Source: Kiritimatiellota bacterium
GTDB taxonomy: Bacteria > Verrucomicrobiota > Kiritimatiellia > JAAZAB01
Direction of reading: 5' to 3'
NCBI GenBank assembly: GCA_008636095.1
Contig: VSJD01000305.1
Span: forward strand, 1 to 10,000
Length of the DNA stretch: 10,000 nucleotides
The notes under the pieces are model-generated. The model ran no database searches. It saw nothing but the letters and a program-made list of their open reading frames with translations, and was not told where the DNA came from. Each line of letters begins with the position of its first letter. The stretch's first letter is position 1. Below are positions 4,672 to 10,000 of the stretch, piece by piece. The translations under genes were made by a program, and so were the position numbers.

Positions 4672-7557
4672 TTACTGCAATGGGGTCCAGCCCGTCCCGC
4701 CCAAGACGCCACCGTTGAGGAGAACGATTCCGTTGGCCAACGAGAAGATGGACCAATAGCCGTCCCGGTAAAATGCCAGGTCAGCCTTGCCGTCCCCGTC
4801 ATAGTCGCCGGGCACCGGGATGGCATCCGTCCCGCCCCACACGCCTCCGTTTAGGAGGATGATTCCGTTCACCAACGAGAAGATGGACCAATAGCCGTCC
4901 CGGTAAAATGCCAGGTCAGCCTTGCCGTCCCCGTCATAGTCGCCGGGCACCGGGATGGCATCCGGCCCGCCCCACACGCCTCCGTTGAGGAGGATCATTC
5001 CGTTTGCCAACGAGAAGATGGACCAATAGCCATCACGGTAAAATGCCAGGTCGGCTTTGCCGTCCCCGTCATAGTCCCCGGGCACCGGGATGGCATCCGG
5101 CCCACCCCATGCGCCTCCGTTGAGGAGGATCATTCCGTTTGCCAACGAGTAGATGGACCAATAACCGGCACGGTAAAATGCCAGGTCGGCCTTGCCGTCC
5201 CCGTCATAGTCCCCGGGCACCGGGATGGCATCCGCCCCGCCCCACACGCCTCCGTTGAGGAGGATCATTCCGTTAACCAACGAGTAGATGGACCAATAAT
5301 CGGCACTATACACGGCCAGGTCGGACTTGCCGTCACCATCATAGTCCCCGGGCACTGGAATGGAATCCGACCCGCCCCAGATGCCCTCGTTGTTGAGGAG
5401 AACGCTACCCGCCATTAAGTATATGGACCAATAGCCGTCACGGTACACGGTCGGGTCGGCCTTGCCGTCCCCGTCGTAGTCATTCTGCGTCTGCCGGCTT
5501 CCACACACGGTCAGGTTGAATGCGAATGAATTGGTGGCGCTCACGGCAATGGCATAGGTGCCGTTGGAGATGCAAATCCAGGTGGCCGGTCCATTGGTGC
5601 CAGAACTGCAGGTAATTCCCTCGCGATCGGTAATGCGGACGAAGTAATTCTGGTTGGGAGCCGTGAGGCGGGCCCGGTACGTTGTGCCGATCTGGCCCGT
5701 GAACCAATACCATTGCGTGCCGTTGGCAAAGGGGATCGAACCGTTGGTAATGCTGGAAACCGGCAGGGTGGGGATGGCGGCCTCATCGAGAAACCGGTAG
5801 CTGGAATATTGCAGGAGCTCAAAACCGTTGGTGGTGGTTACCTGGATGGCGCCGCCCTTGCGATAGTGCGTGCCCCGTTGGAAAGCTAAGTTGTCATTCG
5901 TCTGCGGCTCGATCACATACATGCCCAGCATCCACTCGGTCATCAAGGCCCCGTCCTTTGTCGTGAAACGAAGAGTCTTCTTCTCGGGCTGGCCGGGCTC
6001 CCAGAAATAATCTACGGGATTCAGATTCACGATGCGATACACGCGATTGGTCCGACTGCCCCAAGCCGCCGACAGCGGCCCCGGAAGATAGCGCTCACCC
6101 AGCGGTTCGACGGTTTCAAACGCGCCGTTGACTTGATGCAACACCAGCATGGCATGTTCCACCAGATTGGTGAACGCGAATTGATTGCTTTGGGAATTGG
6201 CCGTGGAAAACCAGCCATTGGACCGTGGACCCAGGTCGCTGAATATAGTGGGGGTGTCGGAATAGGCATTGACGATCAAGGTTAGCGTGCCGGTAGCGGC
6301 CACAACCTTGTGGTAGCCGGCGGCGCCCACATATAGTCCAGCCAGGGCATTAAGGTTCGTCTGGGGCCAGTTCGTGACCGGCGAGGCGTCCGGCACAAAC
6401 GTGTTGGTCGGCCAGTGATTGGTGGTTGTTTTGTCCAGAATGGCCCATTGCAAAGCCTGAATACCGATGCTATCGCATTGACTGCCGGCGGTATTTTGAA
6501 TCACCGCCACGCCGAGTTTGAGATCGCGTGAAATCGCCAGGAACGCACTATGCATGTAAGTCGCGCCGTCTTTCCAGGACACCTTGCCCGCATAACGCAG
6601 GCGATAGTCGTTGACATCATCCCAGCCTAATCCCGTGAAACTGTCACTCACATTCAACGGCAGATTGGTCCCTTGTGCCGTGGTCATTATATCAATCCCA
6701 TTCGAGCTGACCAGGGTTTGTCCATTATATTGACCATCTGCCATGATCATCTTTATGTATTTCGTCAGGTCATTGGCCGAGGAATACATACTCCCTGAGC
6801 CAAGGGCGTTTAAGATCTCCGGTGGCTGGAGCTCTCCCTCCGTATTGTAAGCGGCGGCCAGGCGGTTGGAGATGGCGGCTTTGTCCGGCAGGAATGAACT
6901 GGCATCCATGCCGAGAGGACTGAAGATCATGGCGTCGGTTGCTTCCGCAAAATTTGTGCCGGTGATCCGCTGGACCACGTCGCTCAGTAAAACAAATCCG
7001 CTGTTGCAATAGTAAGCCCGTTCATTGACCGGCGCAAATGGGTAGTCGTTCTGCAGGCAATTGATCAGCCAGCTTGTGTAATCATCAAGCGTGCGTGTCG
7101 TAACCATACCGTTAAAAAAATCGCCGGGCAGACCACTCTGGTGGTTGAGCAGGGACCGGATGGTGACCGGCGCCACATTAGATAACATGGAAAACTCGCT
7201 CATGTAGTGGGTGAGATTGGTTTCTATGTCCACCCGGCCCTGATCAAGCAACTGCATATACGCGGTGCCCAGGAAGGCTTTTGAGCAGGAGCCGATATGA
7301 TATACGGTATCGGCATCCGCGGCCACCCCGCCCTCGCGGTCGGCACTGCCGAATCCGGTAGCCCAGACCACAGTCTGGTCGTCCACCAGGGCGATGGACA
7401 AACCGGGGATATTATTAGAGGCCATCTGTTCATTGATATAGGCAGTCATCTGGACGATGGTGTTGGTGTAGCTCGGATCTGTGACCGCGCTGCAGATTGA
7501 TGCGCCGGCCATTAGCAAGGCTGAAAAACCGAGACCGAAGGCAGTCAAGAATTTCAT
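4672..7557 (-). CDS. Secreted serine hydrolase (beta-lactamase/S12 type) with FG-GAP repeats
   Basis: 961 residues, minus strand. Residues 1-24 form a Sec signal peptide ending CSA; there is no lipobox. Residues 30-360 are a serine beta-lactamase/penicillin-binding-protein-like domain: Ser90-x-x-Lys93 (GSCSKAF) gives the nucleophile, Tyr183-Cys-Asn185 is the YxN motif, LLNHQSGLPG is a family hallmark, and Lys329-Asp-Gly331 may stand for KTG/HxG. Such enzymes include esterases, D-aminopeptidases and carboxypeptidases, so antibiotic resistance should not be assumed. Residues 400-590 are a beta-rich accessory region starting ALAGLYVG. Residues 590-690 resemble a small beta-sandwich of the pre-peptidase type. 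Residues 693-961 are six 45-residue FG-GAP/VCBS-like repeats with the Ca-binding-like DYDGDGKAD. The product is probably extracellular or periplasmic. The ATG at 7557 is preceded by GGAGG at a spacing of 8 nt. Confidence 0.88.
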   Translation of the reverse strand: MKFLTAFGLGFSALLMAGASICSAVTDPSYTNTIVQMTAYINEQMASNNIPGLSIALVDDQTVVWATGFGSADREGGVAADADTVYHIGSCSKAFLGTAYMQLLDQGRVDIETNLTHYMSEFSMLSNVAPVTIRSLLNHQSGLPGDFFNGMVTTRTLDDYTSWLINCLQNDYPFAPVNERAYYCNSGFVLLSDVVQRITGTNFAEATDAMIFSPLGMDASSFLPDKAAISNRLAAAYNTEGELQPPEILNALGSGSMYSSANDLTKYIKMIMADGQYNGQTLVSSNGIDIMTTAQGTNLPLNVSDSFTGLGWDDVNDYRLRYAGKVSWKDGATYMHSAFLAISRDLKLGVAVIQNTAGSQCDSIGIQALQWAILDKTTTNHWPTNTFVPDASPVTNWPQTNLNALAGLYVGAAGYHKVVAATGTLTLIVNAYSDTPTIFSDLGPRSNGWFSTANSQSNQFAFTNLVEHAMLVLHQVNGAFETVEPLGERYLPGPLSAAWGSRTNRVYRIVNLNPVDYFWEPGQPEKKTLRFTTKDGALMTEWMLGMYVIEPQTNDNLAFQRGTHYRKGGAIQVTTTNGFELLQYSSYRFLDEAAIPTLPVSSITNGSIPFANGTQWYWFTGQIGTTYRARLTAPNQNYFVRITDREGITCSSGTNGPATWICISNGTYAIAVSATNSFAFNLTVCGSRQTQNDYDGDGKADPTVYRDGYWSIYLMAGSVLLNNEGIWGGSDSIPVPGDYDGDGKSDLAVYSADYWSIYSLVNGMILLNGGVWGGADAIPVPGDYDGDGKADLAFYRAGYWSIYSLANGMILLNGGAWGGPDAIPVPGDYDGDGKADLAFYRDGYWSIFSLANGMILLNGGVWGGPDAIPVPGDYDGDGKADLAFYRDGYWSIFSLVNGIILLNGGVWGGTDAIPVPGDYDGDGKADLAFYRDGYWSIFSLANGIVLLNGGVLGGTGWTPLQ
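4675..5481 (-). repeat. Six tandem 135-bp coding repeats (FG-GAP-like)
   Basis: The conserved GACTAC codons recur at exact 135-bp intervals (the complementary starts lie at 4801, 4936, 5071, 5206, 5341 and 5476). Each unit encodes DYDGDGKxD, then YWSI(F/Y), then ILLNGGVWGG and DAIPVPG. The units starting at 4801 and 4936 differ at about 9 of 135 bases by eye. The first, N-terminal unit is the most diverged and the last ends in LGGTGWTPLQ. The protein fold would be beta-propeller-like; six blades is a possible number. Confidence 0.9.
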
Positions 7558-7565
7558 GGCTTATA

Positions 7566-7570
7566 CCTCC
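7566..7570 (-). promoter_or_regulatory. Ribosome binding site of the serine hydrolase
   Basis: A perfect GGAGG on the minus strand, 8 nt before the ATG at 7557, confirms that start. Confidence 0.8.
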
Positions 7571-7614
7571 GAATTGGTGAGTTAAAGCGGATCAGGCTTT
7601 CCTTGTTAGAATAA

Positions 7615-7643
7615 AGCATAGCGCTATATATTTGGTACGTCAA
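7615..7643 (-). promoter_or_regulatory. Sigma70-like promoter for the serine hydrolase
   Basis: On the minus strand TTGACG (7643-7638, 5 of 6 to consensus) and TATGCT (7620-7615, 4 of 6) are separated by exactly 17 bp of AT-rich DNA. Transcription would start near 7608, leaving a leader of about 50 nt that includes the GGAGG site. Confidence 0.55.
7618..7627. promoter_or_regulatory. 10-bp palindrome at the -10 element, possible operator
   Basis: ATAGCGCTAT is a perfect palindrome that overlaps the -10 element and the adjacent spacer of the predicted promoter. A bound repressor there would block transcription. No family is recognised and a palindrome this short can occur by chance. Confidence 0.25.
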
Positions 7644-7727
7644 CTTGTTGTTGTCCCGCATAACCTCCGTTATAAATTGAGCTTGCAGACCCTTAAAAAG
7701 CTTGTAACCTTGCTTCTGTCTGGCGGG

Positions 7728-7733
7728 TATAAC
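7728..7733 (+). promoter_or_regulatory. Candidate -10 element for tRNA-Thr
   Basis: TATAAC (5 of 6 to consensus) lies 7 nt before the mature tRNA 5' end. The best -35 candidate, TTGTAA at 7702-7707, would need a 20-bp spacer, so support is weak. Confidence 0.25.
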
Positions 7734-7740
7734 CGGCATT

Positions 7741-7816
7741 GCCAGCTTAGCTCAGTCGGCAGAGCAGGTGATTTGTAATCACCAGGTCGTCGGTTCAAAT
7801 CCGACAGCTGGCTCCA
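7741..7816 (+). tRNA. tRNA-Thr (anticodon UGU), CCA encoded
   Basis: A full cloverleaf can be drawn. The acceptor stem GCCAGCT pairs with AGCTGGC (7806-7812), followed by discriminator T and an encoded CCA (7814-7816). The D arm contains AGCTCAGTCGGCAGAGC. The anticodon stem GGTGA/TCACC closes the loop TTTGTAA, with TGT at 7774-7776 reading ACA and related threonine codons. The T stem GTCGG/CCGAC closes TTCAAAT. No terminator is visible before the aconitase gene 83 bp downstream. Confidence 0.97.
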
Positions 7817-7837
7817 GTCGGTGCCCCGGATGGATGG

Positions 7838-7856
7838 CAGACGACGGACGGCGGAC
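7838..7856 (+). repeat. 19-bp dispersed motif, copy B
   Basis: CAGACGACGGACGGCGGAC matches the copy at 9851-9869 at 16 of 19 positions. It lies in the spacer between the tRNA and the aconitase gene. Confidence 0.4.
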
Positions 7857-7892
7857 ACCGGCCCGGAGAAAAAGAAAGATCGAAAAAGCAAG

Positions 7893-7897
7893 AGGAG
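7893..7897 (+). promoter_or_regulatory. Ribosome binding site of aconitase, unusually close
   Basis: AGGAG lies within a purine-rich run but ends only 2 nt before the ATG at 7900. The start is nevertheless supported because MKLGVAQKIIEEHLV matches the expected N terminus of the family, and longer frames would read back into the tRNA. Confidence 0.55.
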
Positions 7898-7899
7898 TT

Positions 7900-9864
7900 A
7901 TGAAACTTGGCGTTGCCCAAAAAATAATCGAAGAGCATCTTGTAAAGGGGCGTCTGATCCCCGGCGAGGAGATCGGGTTGAAGATTGATCAGACCCTGAC
8001 CCAGGATGCCACGGGAACAATGGTCTATCTTCAGTTCGAAAGCATGGGGCTGTCGAGCGTGGCTACCGAACTTTCCGTCAGTTATGTGGACCATAACACC
8101 ATCCAGGATGGCTACGAAAACGCGGACGATCATCAGTATTTACAGTCGGTGGCGGCCAAATACGGCATCCTGTTTTCAAGGGCCGGCAACGGTATTTGCC
8201 ATCAGGTCCACCTGGAGAGGTTTGCAGCGCCAGGTAAAAGTTTGCTGGGCTCGGATTCGCATACGCCCACTTGCGGCGGGATCGGGATGCTGGCCATCGG
8301 TGCCGGCGGGATTGATGTGACCTTGGCACTGGCGGGATCCCCGTTTTTTATGGAGTGTCCCAAAATCGTCCGGATCGTCCTGCATAACCGCTTGCCGCCT
8401 TTTAGCTCGGCCAAAGACGTAATTCTGACCGTGCTGGGTATTCTGACTACCAAGGGCAATACCGGCATGGTGGTCGAATACGGGGGCGATGGCTTGTCCG
8501 GTCTTTCCGTGCCGGAGCGCGCCACGATTACGAACATGGGCGCGGAGCTTGGCGTGACTACCTCCATTTTTCCCAGTGATCGGGTGACGTTGGCGTTCCT
8601 GAAGGCGCAAGGACGAGCGCAGGCATGGCGCGAGATTTTACCGGATGCCGGCGCGCAATATGCGCGGGTCATTGATATTGATCTGGCTACGGTGGTGCCC
8701 ATGGTGGCTAAGCCGCATAGTCCGGATAATGTCTGCCCGGTGAAGGATATTAATGGTTTGGCCGTGGACCAGGTGACGATTGGAAGCTGTACCAATTCTT
8801 CCTACACCGATCTCATGTGCGTGGCAAACCTATTGACCGGCCGGCGGGTCCATCCGCGCGTCAGCCTGGTCATCGCGCCGGGATCCCGGCAGGTATTTCG
8901 CATGCTGGCGGAAAACGGTGCGCTTGCCGCCATGGTGACTGCCGGGGCGCGGATTCTGGAGCCGGTGTGCGGTTTCTGCATCGGCAACTGCCATGCTCCG
9001 TGCACGGAGGGTGTCAGTCTGCGAACCACCAACCGGAACTTTAAAGGACGGTCGGGCACTCCTTCGGCGTCCGTCTACCTGGTCAGTCCGGAAACGGCGG
9101 CCGTGGCGGCAATTCGCGGGGTAGTCACCGATCCGCGGGAGGCGGGTTTCGACGACCCGGCGATTGCCTGCCCGGCGATTGCCGTGCCAACGGCCTTTGT
9201 GATCGACGACAGTATGGTTCTGAACCCGCCGCCACCAGCCGAACGCGATGCCGTGACGATTGTGCGGGGACCGAATATCGGGACACCCTTGCAACTGGAA
9301 CCGCTGGCGGATTTTCTGGCCGGCGTGGTTGCCATCAAGGTGGGCGATAAGATCACGACGGATGATATCATGCCGGCCGGTCGTCGGTTGAAATACCGCT
9401 CTAATATCCCAAAGTACGCGGACTTTGTGTTTGAGCCGATTGATGCCACCTTTAGCCGACGCTGTCTGGAATATAAACAGAAGGGAATGGATGCGATTAT
9501 CGTCGGGGGCGAAAGTTACGGACAAGGTTCGTCCCGGGAACATGCGGCCATCTGCCCGCGCTACCTGGGAATCAAAGCGGTACTGGCCCGTTCGTTTGAG
9601 CGCATCCATTTTGCCAACCTGGTTAATTACGGCATCGTACCGCTGGTCCTGGCGTCTCACGCTGATTATGAGGTGCTTCAACCGGGAGATGTTCTTGAAA
9701 TATCCGGCCTGCTCGATAGCGTGCGCCAGGCCGAAAGCATTGTAGTAAGCAACAAGACCCGCGGAATGACACTCGTGGGCAAGTTGAATCTCAGCAACCG
9801 GCAACGGGATATATTATTGGCCGGTGGTGTGCTCCGGTATGCACGGGGGACAGACGACAGATGA
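7900..9864 (+). CDS. acn: Aconitate hydratase, Aquifex-type
   Basis: 654 residues, close to the length of the compact Aquifex-type aconitases and shorter than the AcnA and AcnB forms of about 860-900. It interconverts citrate and isocitrate through cis-aconitate in the cytoplasm, in the TCA cycle. Landmarks are QDATGTM (35 onward), GSDSHTPTCGGIG (117 onward), and the [4Fe-4S] ligands Cys297 (GSCTNSSYTDL), Cys357 and Cys360 (CGFCIG). The swivel domain starts near GDKITTDDIMPAGRR (482) and contains SYGQGSSREHAA (539-550), with the active-site Ser and Arg. All expected catalytic parts are present. The homoaconitase/isopropylmalate isomerase relatives usually have separate large and small subunits, whereas here both are in one chain. 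The C-terminal end RGTDDR and the stop fall in a repeat motif, so the tail was probably altered by repeat insertion. tRNA-Thr lies upstream on the same strand. Confidence 0.92.
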   Translation: MKLGVAQKIIEEHLVKGRLIPGEEIGLKIDQTLTQDATGTMVYLQFESMGLSSVATELSVSYVDHNTIQDGYENADDHQYLQSVAAKYGILFSRAGNGICHQVHLERFAAPGKSLLGSDSHTPTCGGIGMLAIGAGGIDVTLALAGSPFFMECPKIVRIVLHNRLPPFSSAKDVILTVLGILTTKGNTGMVVEYGGDGLSGLSVPERATITNMGAELGVTTSIFPSDRVTLAFLKAQGRAQAWREILPDAGAQYARVIDIDLATVVPMVAKPHSPDNVCPVKDINGLAVDQVTIGSCTNSSYTDLMCVANLLTGRRVHPRVSLVIAPGSRQVFRMLAENGALAAMVTAGARILEPVCGFCIGNCHAPCTEGVSLRTTNRNFKGRSGTPSASVYLVSPETAAVAAIRGVVTDPREAGFDDPAIACPAIAVPTAFVIDDSMVLNPPPPAERDAVTIVRGPNIGTPLQLEPLADFLAGVVAIKVGDKITTDDIMPAGRRLKYRSNIPKYADFVFEPIDATFSRRCLEYKQKGMDAIIVGGESYGQGSSREHAAICPRYLGIKAVLARSFERIHFANLVNYGIVPLVLASHADYEVLQPGDVLEISGLLDSVRQAESIVVSNKTRGMTLVGKLNLSNRQRDILLAGGVLRYARGTDDR

Positions 9865-9869
9865 CGGAC
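9851..9869 (+). repeat. 19-bp dispersed motif, copy C
   Basis: CAGACGACAGATGACGGAC matches 2513-2531 at 17 of 19 positions. It encodes the last residues of the aconitase and contains its TGA stop at 9862-9864. Confidence 0.5.
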
Positions 9870-9877
9870 AATCCGTC
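9863..9877 (+). other. Perfect 6-bp hairpin at the aconitase stop
   Basis: GACGGA-CAA-TCCGTC folds into a 6-bp stem with a 3-nt loop that overlaps the stop codon. No T run follows, so it is not a standard intrinsic terminator; it could stabilise the mRNA end or be part of the repeat. Confidence 0.4.
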
Positions 9878-9891
9878 CGATTCGTCCAATC
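9874..9891 (+). repeat. Tandem pair of 9-bp units
   Basis: CGTCCGATT is followed directly by CGTCCAATC (7 of 9 identical). With the hairpin and motif C, this makes the spacer after the aconitase almost wholly repetitive. Confidence 0.35.
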
Positions 9892-9914
9892 AGACTGACA
9901 AATGAAAGAAAAAA

Positions 9915-10000
9915 ATGAGCACTATTGGCATTATCGGCTACGGTTATGTAGGGCGTTCAGTGGAATACGGGTTTGTGGATCATGATCGCGAACGCGGTTT
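9915..10000 (+). CDS. UDP-glucose/GDP-mannose dehydrogenase-like protein, N-terminal fragment
   Basis: The ATG at 9915 opens a frame that runs off the window: MSTIGIIGYGYVGRSVEYGF and eight further residues. The beta strand followed by GYGYVG is the GxGxxG NAD-binding motif, and the GRSVEYGF helix is typical of short UDP-glucose 6-dehydrogenase-like proteins, which oxidise nucleotide sugars for capsule or exopolysaccharide synthesis. A purine-rich stretch (GAAAGAAAAAA) precedes the start, but there is no clear ribosome site. Only 28 codons are visible, so another NAD(P)-binding Rossmann enzyme is possible. Confidence 0.62.
   Translation, partial: MSTIGIIGYGYVGRSVEYGFVDHDRERG

Noticed and set aside
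4675..5481. Regularly spaced repeats as a possible CRISPR array
   Set aside because: The unit is 135 bp, in frame and codes for a known repeat type; there are no unique spacers.
7224..7433. Minus-strand and plus-strand small frames within the hydrolase gene
   Set aside because: They are out-of-frame shadows with no start signals or motifs of their own.
4672..7557. Calling the hydrolase an antibiotic-resistance beta-lactamase
   Set aside because: The SxxK and YxN motifs are shared with esterases and peptidases, KTG is not intact, and the large accessory and FG-GAP regions are unlike resistance enzymes.
7768..7899. Longer aconitase start (TTG at 7768)
   Set aside because: It would begin inside tRNA-Thr and add 44 residues unlike the family; the ATG at 7900 fits the family N terminus.
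8830..9804. 324-codon open frame on the minus strand across the aconitase gene
   Set aside because: It lies wholly antisense to a well-supported aconitase, has no recognisable motif, and such frames are common opposite GC-rich coding sequence.

Overview
The window comes from a moderately GC-rich bacterial chromosome. It carries four full-length or nearly full-length protein genes, two gene fragments at the edges and one tRNA. I infer a member of the PVC group (Kiritimatiellota, Lentisphaerota or Verrucomicrobiota) or a nearby lineage. The reasons are a secretin with no pilus or secretion genes beside it, an Aquifex-type aconitase, long secreted proteins ending in FG-GAP repeats, and short GC-rich palindromic repeats scattered both inside and between genes. 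No 16S or other marker gene is present, so this placement is weak.

Layout. Positions 1-542 hold the 3' end of a gene for tandem Ig-like domains. At 600-2630 is a secretin-family outer-membrane channel protein, carrying two copies of a 30-bp palindromic repeat in its linker regions. The gap 2631-2895 contains no gene but is filled with repeats: a 63-bp inverted-repeat element, a degenerate relative of the 30-bp palindrome and a 7-bp tandem triplet. At 2896-4644 is a two-TM hybrid sensor kinase homologue that keeps its phospho-accepting His but has lost the ATP-binding motifs and the receiver Asp. Convergent to it, with a 27-bp gap, 4672-7557 (minus) encodes a secreted SxxK serine hydrolase ending in six 45-residue FG-GAP-type repeats. 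It has a good sigma70-like promoter in the 183-bp divergent gap. On the plus strand follow tRNA-Thr(UGU) at 7741-7816, an aconitate hydratase at 7900-9864, and the first 28 codons of a UDP-glucose dehydrogenase-like protein at 9915 onward.

How the parts may relate. The Ig-like protein and the secretin are adjacent and co-oriented and both belong to the cell envelope, so they may form one transcription unit. The degenerate kinase is the next co-oriented gene but is separated by the repeat-rich gap, and a link with the secretin is speculative. The hydrolase is an independent exported protein. The tRNA and aconitase are housekeeping genes and may share a transcript, since no terminator is visible between them.

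I see no CRISPR array, transposase, phage gene or clear multi-gene defence system. The most unusual items are the degenerate hybrid kinase, the palindrome that has entered the secretin gene twice in two different reading frames, and the recently expanded repeats of the hydrolase.
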